Shown: positions 48,717 to 57,600 of the stretch, piece by piece
Position numbering within the stretch: position 1 is the first letter of the stretch
Layout: every line of letters starts with the position of its first letter
NCBI GenBank assembly: GCA_963711675.1
Contig: CAVQFB010000005.1
Location: forward strand, 1 to 64,000
From: CAVQFB01 sp963711675
GTDB taxonomy: Bacteria > Acidobacteriota > Terriglobia > Terriglobales > Acidobacteriaceae
DNA: 64,000 nt
Direction of reading: 5' to 3'
Made by a program: the position numbers and the translations under genes
Notes under the pieces: model-generated
What the model was told of the DNA's origin: nothing
The model's database searches: none
The model's input: only the letters and a program-made list of their open reading frames with translations

Positions 48717-50330
48717 ATGAAGATCCCCTTAACCCCCATCCGGTTCCTGCGCTATGCACGTGAGCAATTTCCCAACAAAGCCGGCGTAGTGTGCGGCGAT
48801 CAACGGTTCACCTACGCGCAGTTTGCGGAGCGCGTTGCCCGCCTGGCGGGAGCGCTCATCGCCGCCGGCGCGAGGCCGGGCGATCGGATCGGCTTCCTGA
48901 GCACCAACTGCCATCGTCTGCTGGAAGCCTACTACGGCGTTCTTGAGGCTGGCTGCGTGCTGCTGCCCCTGAACATCCGTCTGAGTCCGGAGGAACTTGC
49001 GTTCGTAGTGAATGACGCCGAACCACGATTCCTGTTCGTCGAGCCGGTCTTCTTGCCGCTGGTGGAAGGGTTCCGCGCAGCCGTTCCGTCGGTCGAATCA
49101 TTCTTCCTTTTAGATGGTCAGCCGCAGGCGAACTGGCTGGCATCGAGTACGTACGACAACTTGCTGGCGAACGGCTCGCCATTCGAGTGCGATTTCATGC
49201 AGGTCGATGAAGACTCACTGGCTGAACTCTTCTACACCAGCGGCAGCAGCGATCGTCCGAAGGGCGTGATGCTCACTCATCGCAGCGTGTACCTGCATGC
49301 ACTGTCAGTGATCGCTGCCGGACAAACTTCAACCACCACTCTGGGAGAGATGTCCTGCCGGGCCGTGTTTCTGCACACCATCCCGCTCTTTCACGCTAAT
49401 GGATGGGGCGTGGCGCATACGATCACGTTAGTGGGCGGAACTCATGTCATGCTTCACCATTTCAATCCTATGGAGGTATTCCGTCTGATTGAGCGGGAGC
49501 GGGTGACCGCCTGCGCCATGGTGCCCACGATGGTCACGGCCCTGGTGCACTCTGGTGACAGACAGAAATACGATTTGAGCAGTCTGCAGACGATCACCAT
49601 CGGCGGCGCTGCCTCATCTCCGACGTTGGTTAAAGAGGCTGAGCAAAAGCTGGGCTGCTCCTGTGTCTCTGGGTATGGGCTGACGGAGACCAGCCCCACA
49701 CTGGCAAAGTCGGCGGCGAAATCGGAAGGTCTATGGAAAGGAGAACAGCGCTATGCCGGCCAAGCCATGACCGGGTTTGCCATTCCGGGCGTGGAGCTTC
49801 GAGTGCTGGATCCCAACGGAAGGGAAGTGCCCCACGACGGCAAAGCGATGGGCGAGATCGTGGCGAGGGGCGACACCGTCATGGAGGGCTACTGGCGCCA
49901 GCCGGCAGCGACACGGGCCGCCTTGGAGGGGGGCTGGTTTCACACCGGCGACATCGCTACCGTAGACGCAAACAATTATCTTCACATCGTGGATCGTAAG
50001 AAGGATGTAATCGTCAGTGGTGGGGAGAACATCTCGTCTCTCGAAGTAGAGAAGACGCTTCTTGCCCATCCCGCAGTGTACGAGGCGGTAGTGATTCCGG
50101 TCCCCGACGAAAAGTGGGGCGAGGCTCCGAAAGCCTTGGTGGTTCTGAAGCCGGGAGCGCAGGCTACCGCAACGGAGCTTATCGAATTCTGCCGCTCCCA
50201 TTTGTCGCACTACAAGTGCCCGCACTCCGTCGACTTTCTGGAGAGCTTGCCCAAGAGCGGGAGCGGCAAGCTCATGAAGCGAGAGCTGCGGGAAAAATAT
50301 TGGATGACCCAGAAGAGCACGGTTTCGTAA
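48717..50330 (+). CDS. Long-chain-type acyl-CoA ligase (AMP-forming)
   Basis: 537 residues from ATG 48717. Activates a carboxylic acid to acyl-CoA using ATP. Motifs: AELFYTSGSSDRPKGVMLTH (P-loop), VSGYGLTETSPT (A5), GWFHTGDIATVD (A7), DRKKDVIVSGGENISSLEVE (A8) and the catalytic Lys in LPKSGSGKLMKRELR (A10). It resembles fatty-acid or aryl-CoA ligases used for beta-oxidation. It precedes an acyl-CoA dehydrogenase by 113 nt. Confidence 0.9.
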   Translation: MKIPLTPIRFLRYAREQFPNKAGVVCGDQRFTYAQFAERVARLAGALIAAGARPGDRIGFLSTNCHRLLEAYYGVLEAGCVLLPLNIRLSPEELAFVVNDAEPRFLFVEPVFLPLVEGFRAAVPSVESFFLLDGQPQANWLASSTYDNLLANGSPFECDFMQVDEDSLAELFYTSGSSDRPKGVMLTHRSVYLHALSVIAAGQTSTTTLGEMSCRAVFLHTIPLFHANGWGVAHTITLVGGTHVMLHHFNPMEVFRLIERERVTACAMVPTMVTALVHSGDRQKYDLSSLQTITIGGAASSPTLVKEAEQKLGCSCVSGYGLTETSPTLAKSAAKSEGLWKGEQRYAGQAMTGFAIPGVELRVLDPNGREVPHDGKAMGEIVARGDTVMEGYWRQPAATRAALEGGWFHTGDIATVDANNYLHIVDRKKDVIVSGGENISSLEVEKTLLAHPAVYEAVVIPVPDEKWGEAPKALVVLKPGAQATATELIEFCRSHLSHYKCPHSVDFLESLPKSGSGKLMKRELREKYWMTQKSTVS

Positions 50331-50443
50331 ATGAGCGGAGCAAAGCCTGGCTGTCGATTCGGAAGGACGGCAAGGGGCTCTGCACAACAGGGTGTCAGTC
50401 TTCATCAAGCAGAGTGATTCAATCAGTCCGACAGGAGTGAAAT

Positions 50444-52237
50444 ATGGCCACGGTTACCGCACTGCCCCATACCAAGATTCCCGGTGGCAGCTTCCTGATC
50501 GAGGAGCGCACGCCGGACGAAGTGTTTACCCCCGAAGATTTTACTGACCAGCACTTGCTGATTGCGCAAACCGCGGAAGAATTCGCCAACAAGGAAATCG
50601 TACCCAACATCGAAAAACTGGAGCATAAAGACTTTGCGCTCACCCGCGAACTGGTGAGGAAGGCCGGCGAGCTTGGTCTTAGCGGCGCCGATGTCCCCGA
50701 ACAGTACGGAGGCATGGAGCTGGATAAGGTCACTTCCGCCCTTATCGCCGACCGGCTGGCCAAGTACGGCAGCTTCAGCACGGTTTGGGGCGCCCACACC
50801 TGCATCGGTACGCTGCCCATCGTCTACTTCGGCACGGAGGAACAGAAGAAGAAATATCTTCCCGGGCTGGCCAGCGGAGAAACTGTAGGAGCCTATGCGC
50901 TTTCAGAATCGTCTTCGGGATCCGACGCCCTGAATTGCCGCACGCGGGCCGAGCTTTCGGCCGACGGCAAACACTATCTTCTCAACGGCGAGAAGATGTG
51001 GATCACGAACGCCGGATTTGCCGACCTGTTCATCGTCTTCGCCAAGGTGAACGGTGAGAAATTTACTGCCTTCATCGTGGAACGCAAGTTCCCGGGATTT
51101 TCGGTGGGCGCGGAAGAGCACAAGATGGGCATTCGTGGTTCCTCTACATGTCCGCTCATCCTCAATGACTGCAAGGTGCCCGTGGGGAATGTTCTCGGTG
51201 AGATCGGCAAGGGACACCTGATCGCTTTCAATGTACTGAACGTAGGCCGCTTCAAGCTGGGTGCGGGAAGTGTCGGCGCGGCCCGCAACAGCATTGAGAG
51301 TGCTATTGCCTACGCAAAACAGCGCAAGGCGTTCGGCAAGGTGATTGCCGATTTCGGATTAGTTCGCGAAAAACTGGCCAACATGGCGGTGGGCATTTTC
51401 ACCGGCGAAGCGATGGCATACCGTACCGTCGGCATGATGGACGCGGCCATTGCGCAGCTGGCGGCGAATCACGACGACATGGGTCCGGTGCGCAAGGTAA
51501 TTGACGAGTACGCCGTCGAGTGCTCCATCCTCAAAGTGTGGGGATCGGAGTTCCTCGATCACGTCGTGGACGAAACGGTGCAGATCTACGGTGGGTATGG
51601 CTTCGTAGAGGAGTATCCGGCCGAGCGCAACTATCGTGACTCGCGCGTCAACCGGATTTTCGAAGGCACGAACGAAGTCAACCGGCTGGTCATCACCGGT
51701 TTTCTGCTCAAGAGGGCAATGTCCGGACATCTTCCCTTGATGCCAGCAATCAAGAAGCTCATGGACGAAGTGATCTCTGGCGCCAGGGACGAAAGCGTGG
51801 ACGGTCCTTTGGCCGAAGAGCGGAAGCTGGTGGCAGCAGCGAAAAAGATCGGACTGTTCGCCGCGGGAGTCGCCACGCAGAAGTATATGCAGGCGATTCA
51901 GGACCAGCAGGAGATCATGGGCGCCATTGCCAACATGACCATTGAAACCTATGCCATGGAGTCAGCCGTACTGCGCGCGCAAAAGTACGTCACTCGCAAC
52001 GGTGATGTGAACGGCGCGTTGCCCATCGCGATGACTCGCGTTTACATCACGGGCGCGATCGAGAGAATTGAAAGCGCTGCCCGGATGGTGATCGCAGCCG
52101 CGAGCGAAGGGGACATGCTGCGCACGCAGATGGCAATTTTGCGGCGCCTGTGCAAGTACGAACCGTTCAATACCGTTGCTCTGCGCGAGAAGATCGCGCG
52201 TCGAATAATCGAGACTGGGAAGTACGTCTTGGCGTAG
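50444..52237 (+). CDS. Acyl-CoA dehydrogenase (large, with C-terminal extension)
   Basis: 597 residues, about 200 longer than classical acyl-CoA dehydrogenases, like the VLCAD/FadE-type proteins of Firmicutes and Acidobacteria. FAD segments: AYALSESSSGSDAL and MWITNAGFADLFIVFA. The C-terminal core has QIYGGYGFVEEYPAERNYRDSRVNRIFEGTNEVNRL, where the Glu in FEGTNEV is the catalytic base. It oxidises acyl-CoA to enoyl-CoA and passes electrons to ETF; etf genes lie 8 kb downstream. The reading frame is intact. Confidence 0.92.
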   Translation: MATVTALPHTKIPGGSFLIEERTPDEVFTPEDFTDQHLLIAQTAEEFANKEIVPNIEKLEHKDFALTRELVRKAGELGLSGADVPEQYGGMELDKVTSALIADRLAKYGSFSTVWGAHTCIGTLPIVYFGTEEQKKKYLPGLASGETVGAYALSESSSGSDALNCRTRAELSADGKHYLLNGEKMWITNAGFADLFIVFAKVNGEKFTAFIVERKFPGFSVGAEEHKMGIRGSSTCPLILNDCKVPVGNVLGEIGKGHLIAFNVLNVGRFKLGAGSVGAARNSIESAIAYAKQRKAFGKVIADFGLVREKLANMAVGIFTGEAMAYRTVGMMDAAIAQLAANHDDMGPVRKVIDEYAVECSILKVWGSEFLDHVVDETVQIYGGYGFVEEYPAERNYRDSRVNRIFEGTNEVNRLVITGFLLKRAMSGHLPLMPAIKKLMDEVISGARDESVDGPLAEERKLVAAAKKIGLFAAGVATQKYMQAIQDQQEIMGAIANMTIETYAMESAVLRAQKYVTRNGDVNGALPIAMTRVYITGAIERIESAARMVIAAASEGDMLRTQMAILRRLCKYEPFNTVALREKIARRIIETGKYVLA

Positions 52238-52397
52238 GCCAAGAGCGCTGAAACATTTGTCCAATTGATTCCTGAGGGAGCGGATCACGGATTCGTTCCC
52301 CCACTCCCACCCTCCTCACACGGAGCGCCGCCCGATCTCACCCCCGGAACGGACACACATCACAGTCAGCCGTGACCCCCGCCACGGAATCAAACCT

Positions 52398-52426
52398 TTG
52401 ACAGTGGTGTAGTTAGACACGATAAC
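52398..52426 (+). promoter_or_regulatory. Promoter before the small membrane protein
   Basis: TTGACA (52398-52403) and GATAAC (52421-52426) with 17 bp between. It lies 31 nt upstream of ATG 52458. The 160 bases from 52238 to 52397 hold no gene. Confidence 0.55.
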
Positions 52427-52457
52427 CGTCTCAACCGGGACAATGAGGGCAATTTCT

Positions 52458-52844
52458 ATGGATCTCCGCAGGTGGTCGAAGTCCGAGGTTGATTACGGGC
52501 GCAAGGTTCTGACCTCTGGGTTGGCGGGAGCGCGTTCGGGTCAAGAAGCATTCCTCCATGGAAGGTCGCTCACTCCGTTTCTGGGAAAAGTAATTCGAAA
52601 TTCTTTGACGCCGGCTGCTGTTGGTGCATGCCTGGGCTTGCTGGGCAGTTGCCCAGGTAATCGGCAAAGGTCTGTACACAAGGCACTGGCGTTCGGTTTT
52701 CTGGGTTGGGTTATCGGGCTTGGTGTGGGCGTGGCCTGGGAGAGCCGCGGCTTGACCGCGTCTGTTACCGGCGACGCCATGAAGAACATTGGCAGGGTGC
52801 GGGACGAGCACTGGTTCGACCGTCACCCCATCGACTACGCCTAG
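52458..52844 (+). CDS. Hypothetical small membrane protein (128 aa)
   Basis: I prefer ATG 52458 (MDLRRWSKSEVDYGRKVLTS), with GAGGG 8 nt upstream, over ATG 52443. Two hydrophobic helices, LTPAAVGACLGLLG and ALAFGFLGWVIGLGVGVAW, suggest a membrane protein with glycine-zipper-like packing. Both ends are hydrophilic; the C-terminus reads EHWFDRHPIDYA. Family not recognised. Confidence 0.6.
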   Translation: MDLRRWSKSEVDYGRKVLTSGLAGARSGQEAFLHGRSLTPFLGKVIRNSLTPAAVGACLGLLGSCPGNRQRSVHKALAFGFLGWVIGLGVGVAWESRGLTASVTGDAMKNIGRVRDEHWFDRHPIDYA

Positions 52845-52973
52845 ACACAGAAGACCATTTTTCGCAGCGAGCGTGATCAGCTGACACCCTGCTCATGATG
52901 GTGAGAGCCGGGAACTCCGGAGTGAGTGCTTCTCAAGGACACGGCCCCGCCACTACGTCAAAAGGGGACGGCA

Positions 52974-55640
52974 ATGGCCACAAGCGAAATAACACAGAAG
53001 CGGGTCGAGATCCCGCCTGCCACAAAAAGCCTCAGTGATGAGCGAGTCGCCTACCTGGAAGGGCTAGTCAGCCAAGCCCGAAGTGCCGCTGCCGTCTTCA
53101 CCCAGTTCACACAAGAGGATGTGGATCGTATCGTCAAACCGATGGTCCTGGCGGGGCTGTCACAGGCTCAATACCTGGCTCGTCTGGCGGTTGACGAGAC
53201 CAGGCTCGGAGTTCTCGAGGACAAAGCCCTCAAGAATATGGTGGCCACGGAGTTTGTCTACAACTACGTAAAGGACAAACGCACAGTCGGCGCCATCCGC
53301 GAGTTCCCGGAACGCGGCCTGGTGGAAATGGCGGAACCGATCGGGATCATCTTTTCGCTCACCCCGATCACGAACCCCACTTCAACAGTCCTCTTCAAGT
53401 GCATCATGGCGATCAAGACGCGGAACGCGGTCATCTTCAGTCCACATCCAAGCGCCTGGCATTGTTGCCATGAGGCCGTGCAGATCATGTATGAGACTGC
53501 GCTGAAGCACGGCGCGCCCGAAGGCATCTTCACTTGCCTGGAATCGCACACGCTGGAAGACAACGCCTACCTGATGCGGCACAAAGACGTGGGCCTGATC
53601 GATGCCACCGGCGGGCCCGGCGTGGTCAAAGCTGCTTACAGCTCGGGCAAACCGGCCCTCGGCGTGGGCGCAGGCAATACGCCGGTCTATCTGGAAGAAA
53701 CCGCAGACCTGAACATGGCGGTGGTGGACATCATCACTTCCAAGACCTTCGACAACGGCACGATTTGCGCCTCAGAGCAGACGGTGGTCATCGACGACGA
53801 GATTTATGACCTCGTTCTGAAGAAATTTGCGGACCTGGGCGCGCACATCTGCAACGAGAAAGAGACAGAAATCCTCGAGCGCACCGTGATCGATTCCGAT
53901 ACCGGGTTTCTGGTCCCCATCGCGGTAGGCCAGAAAGCCACGGACATCGCTCGCATGGTCGGACTTGCGGTTAAGCCGAATACCAAGCTTCTGATCGCAC
54001 CGATTAAGGGTGTGGGCCGCAAATATCCGCTGTCAGCCGAGAAACTGTGCCCGGTACTGGCGGTTTATCGAGCGAAGTCGGTAGATGAAGCACTCAAGGT
54101 CTGCATCGACGTGAACCATGCCGGAGGCCTGGGACACACGGCGGTCGTCTTCTCACGCAACGATGAGGTCATCCGTAAGTTCGGTGAGGTGATGAACGCA
54201 GGCCGGATCATCGTGAATTCCCCGGGATCCATTGGAGCGTTCGGCGGCGTTTACAACGACATGGTTCCAACGTTTTCCTTCGGGTGCGGAACCGGCGGCG
54301 GCAACAGCACCATGGACAACGTCAATGTCTATCACTACCTCAACATCAAACGCGTGGCCCGAAGGACGCAGGCGCACATGTGGTTCCGCGTTCCCAATCA
54401 AATCTATTTCAACCTGAACGCGGTGGAGAATCTGCGCGATCTCGAGTCGCGCTCCACCATCATTATTACCAACCCTGCTCTCGAGCAGATGGGCCACGTG
54501 GATGTCGTCCGGCGTCACCTTCCCGCACAGACTTCCGTTCATGTCTCGGTCATTCCCGATGCGGAGCCTGAAGTCAAGGTGGTGATGCAGGGAGTGGAGG
54601 CCCTCAACCTCTACAAGGTGGACCAGATCATCGCGCTGGGCGGTGGTTCCGTAATCGACGCGGCGAAGATCATGAAGCTCAAGTACGAATCGCCGGAAGC
54701 GGACCTCGAGGAACTGGCCGCTCCGTTTATGGATATCCGCAAGCGAGTGGTCAAGTACCCGACCCAGAAGATCAACCGGGCCCGGTTGGTTGCCATCTCG
54801 ACGACAAGCGGGACGGGGAGCGAGGTCACGCCGTTTGCCGTGATGACCGACAAGGAGCAGGGGCGCAAGGTGACGCTCGTCGACTACTCGCTCAGCCCCG
54901 ACGTGGCGATCGTCGATCCGCAGTTCGTCATGTCGATGCCGAAGGGACTTACCGCCGATACCGGCATCGACTGTCTGACCCACGCGCTGGAAGCTGGCGT
55001 CTCGATCTACGCTTCGCCTTACACCGACTCCAACGCGATGCAGGCGATTCGTCTGGTGTTCAAATATCTGCCCGTCGCCTTCGACCATCCCGGCGATGAA
55101 GAGGCACGCAGCATGATGCACAACGCCGCCTGCATCGCCGCCATTGCGTTCTCGAATGCAGCCGTGGGCGTCAATCACGCGCTGGCGCATTCCTTCGGCG
55201 CGCGTTTCGGCGTCTCCCACGGCCGCGCTAACGCGCTCATGTTGCCGCATGTGATTGCCTTCAATGCGTCGGTACCCACGAAGTTCATGCCATCGCCCAA
55301 CCAGCGGGGATACGTCGCACACAAAAAGTACGCAATGATCGCCGATTTGCTCGGCCTGGGCGGGTCCACGGTTGAGGAAAAGGTCAAGAAGCTGATTGTC
55401 GCGACCGAGCAACTACTCGACCAGCTGAAGATTCCACGTTCGATCGGCGACCTTGGCATATCGAAGGAAGAATTCGAGCGGGCGATGCCTGATCTGGCGA
55501 GGATCGCTTTTGACGATCCTTCCTGGCGGTCGAACCCTCGCATGCCTCTGGTAAGCGAATTGGTCGAGCTGTTCTGGGAGGCTTACCGGGGGCGAGGCCA
55601 GGCGAAGGTGGCCAGCGCATCGCAGCAACAGACAGCGTGA
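52974..55640 (+). CDS. adhE: Bifunctional acetaldehyde-CoA/alcohol dehydrogenase
   Basis: 888 residues from ATG 52974, with AGGGGAC upstream, the usual size of AdhE. Residues 1-450 form the acylating aldehyde dehydrogenase with the active Cys in FDNGTICASEQTVV and the Gly-rich VGAGNTPVYLE. Residues 460-880 form the iron-type alcohol dehydrogenase with GGGSVIDAAKIMKL and the metal-site His residues in GVNHALAHSFGARFGVSHGRAN. It reduces acyl-CoA through aldehyde to alcohol with NADH. Next to a wax ester synthase, it could supply the alcohol half. Frame intact. Confidence 0.95.
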   Translation: MATSEITQKRVEIPPATKSLSDERVAYLEGLVSQARSAAAVFTQFTQEDVDRIVKPMVLAGLSQAQYLARLAVDETRLGVLEDKALKNMVATEFVYNYVKDKRTVGAIREFPERGLVEMAEPIGIIFSLTPITNPTSTVLFKCIMAIKTRNAVIFSPHPSAWHCCHEAVQIMYETALKHGAPEGIFTCLESHTLEDNAYLMRHKDVGLIDATGGPGVVKAAYSSGKPALGVGAGNTPVYLEETADLNMAVVDIITSKTFDNGTICASEQTVVIDDEIYDLVLKKFADLGAHICNEKETEILERTVIDSDTGFLVPIAVGQKATDIARMVGLAVKPNTKLLIAPIKGVGRKYPLSAEKLCPVLAVYRAKSVDEALKVCIDVNHAGGLGHTAVVFSRNDEVIRKFGEVMNAGRIIVNSPGSIGAFGGVYNDMVPTFSFGCGTGGGNSTMDNVNVYHYLNIKRVARRTQAHMWFRVPNQIYFNLNAVENLRDLESRSTIIITNPALEQMGHVDVVRRHLPAQTSVHVSVIPDAEPEVKVVMQGVEALNLYKVDQIIALGGGSVIDAAKIMKLKYESPEADLEELAAPFMDIRKRVVKYPTQKINRARLVAISTTSGTGSEVTPFAVMTDKEQGRKVTLVDYSLSPDVAIVDPQFVMSMPKGLTADTGIDCLTHALEAGVSIYASPYTDSNAMQAIRLVFKYLPVAFDHPGDEEARSMMHNAACIAAIAFSNAAVGVNHALAHSFGARFGVSHGRANALMLPHVIAFNASVPTKFMPSPNQRGYVAHKKYAMIADLLGLGGSTVEEKVKKLIVATEQLLDQLKIPRSIGDLGISKEEFERAMPDLARIAFDDPSWRSNPRMPLVSELVELFWEAYRGRGQAKVASASQQQTA

Positions 55641-55655
55641 AGGATGGGTGTGCCT

Positions 55656-55992
55656 ATGGCAAAGAAAGTTGCGTGGTTCAAGGTGGGTGGAGAGCACATC
55701 GTGCAAGACCTGCAGGATGCCGGTGAGAAGCTGGGCCGCGCAGGAATCGAAATGATCTTGGATTTTTCGTCCGTGCGCCGTGATCGATCCAGCTGTGCTT
55801 CGAGAGCTGGAGAGGTTGGCCGTCATCGCCGGCGAGAAGGCCGTCAAGGTCGAGTTACAAGGTGTCAACGTCAGTGTGTACAAAGTGCTCAAGCTGGCGA
55901 GGCTGGCGCCGCGATTCACCTTCGCCAACTTAGAGGAGCAGTCGCCGGCAATTCAAGAGGAGAGCTGTCATGCGGAACCATCAGCCCGGTGA
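55656..55992 (+). CDS. STAS-like small protein (frameshifted)
   Basis: From ATG 55656 (MAKKVAWFKVGGEHIVQDLQ) the frame reads EKLGRAGIEMILDFSSVR. A one-base shift near 55775 then continues with IDPAVLRELERLAVIAGEKAV and ends at 55992. The strand-helix pattern with DFSSVRxIDPAVLRELE is that of STAS domains (anti-sigma antagonist fold), about 110 aa when repaired. The usual phosphorylatable Ser might be in FSSVR. It overlaps the next start by 23 nt. Confidence 0.55.
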
Positions 55993-57540
55993 TCGCCTGT
56001 CCTGGGGCGACACGGTTTTCCTGAACCTGGAACGCGAAGGCATGCCGCTCAATGTGGCCTGCTTGTGCGTGCTGGAAGGCGATATCCCGTTCGAAGCTTA
56101 TCTCCGGTTCGTCGAGTCGAGATTGCCGCTGATCCCTCGATATCTCAAGCGTGTGGTGCCTTCCGCGCTGAACGTCGGACTTCCCAGCTGGGACTACGAC
56201 CCGACCTTCGATATTCGCAACCACGTGCGTGAGGCAAGCGCTGAAACACGGGACGGATGCGGAGCTGAAGGCACTGGCGGGGAAGATCCTGGGCAAGGTG
56301 ATGGACCGGCAGCATCCGCTGTGGGATCTGACACTGGTCCATGGATTGAAAGGCAATCGGACAGGTATCGTCGCCCGCATGCATCACTGCCTCGCGGATG
56401 GAATTGCCGGCGTGGGCATCATGAGCGCCCTCATGGATGCGAGTCCAAAAACGCCGCGTATGCCGAAGCGAAAACTCCAGCTGAATGTCCCACCGCCGCG
56501 CGACACTGTGTGCTTCGCTGGTAGACGGCTTGGCAAGTTCGTACTCCAATTTCATGGAGCGCATTCTTTCAGCGTGGGCCGACGTGCTGAACATCACCGA
56601 GCGGACGGTCGCGAATGGTGGCATTCCGGCCAGCGACGAACTCTCCCGCCTGATGCCGGAAATTACCGCTCCCACCGAACGCTTACGGTTCAACGTGCTC
56701 TACCGCGGGCCGCAGAAATTCGCCTGCACCGAAATTCCTCTGGCCGAAGTCAAGGCCATACGGCACACCTTCGGGACGAGCATCAACGATGTGCTGCTCG
56801 CGCTGGTGACCGCAACCGTCCGGCGCTATTCGGAGTTCCACGGCGACAGCGTTAAAGGGCGCCTGCTTCGCATCATGGTTCCCGTCAACTTGCGCGGCAA
56901 CGACGAGCTGCGCGTGAATTGGGGAACCGCATCTCGCTGGTCGCGGTCACGATTCCGCTCGACATTCGCGACCCGAAGAAGCTGCTGGCGGCAGTTCACA
57001 GGAGGACTGAGTTCCTCAAGCGCGTCCACGCCGCCGAGTTAGTCGGTTTGACTGGCGGTTTGATCGGCATCCTGCCCAGTCCGATGCAGTCCTTCACCGG
57101 CCCCATGATCAGCCAGGTACCGTTCACGCCGTTCAACATGGTTTGCACGAATGTGCCGGGGCCGCAGTTTCCGCTCTATGTCCTGGGACACAAGATGCTG
57201 CATTGGTATCCCTATGTCCCGGTCGGCGGCGAATTGGCCGTCAACTGCGCCATCCTCAGCTACAACGGGATGGTCTATTTCGGCTTCAGTGGAGATGTGC
57301 ACGCCGCACCCGACCTGAGCCGTTTCGAGAAATTTCTGAAATTGAATTTCGCCGACCTGCGAGATGCCGCCGGAATCAAGCCCCGAGCGAAAGAGATCGC
57401 CGCGAAAGCGCGCGCGCGCCAAAAAACAGGTTGCGACGAAGCCGGTGGCAAAGCCAGCAACCACAGTACGCATACCCATTCCACTCCCGGTAGACGAAGC
57501 CCAAGGTCGCAACCCGGCGATCATCGGGGCCGATCGCTGA
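55970..57540 (+). CDS. Wax ester synthase / diacylglycerol acyltransferase (frameshifted)
   Basis: Makes wax esters or triacylglycerol from acyl-CoA and alcohols or diacylglycerol. From ATG 55970 (DRLSWGDTVFLNLEREGMPL) frames change near 56235, 56510, 56925 and at an A run near 57420. The catalytic motif is intact: VARMHHCLADGIAGVGIM (HHxxxDG), with the second family signature NVPGPQFPLY further on and ILSYNGMVYFGFSGD. The repaired protein is about 520 aa with an Ala/Lys/Pro-rich tail ending near 57540. Membrane- or lipid-body-associated by family. Confidence 0.85.
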
Positions 57541-57600
57541 AGAAAAGAAGAACGTCTACGCAATTGACCGCCTGAAGATTGTCAGGCAGAAGTGTTGAAC

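Noticed and set aside
54153..55412. Long minus-strand open frame (419 codons) inside adhE
   Set aside because: Lies wholly within the intact AdhE coding frame; Arg/His-rich composition typical of antisense translation in high-GC DNA.
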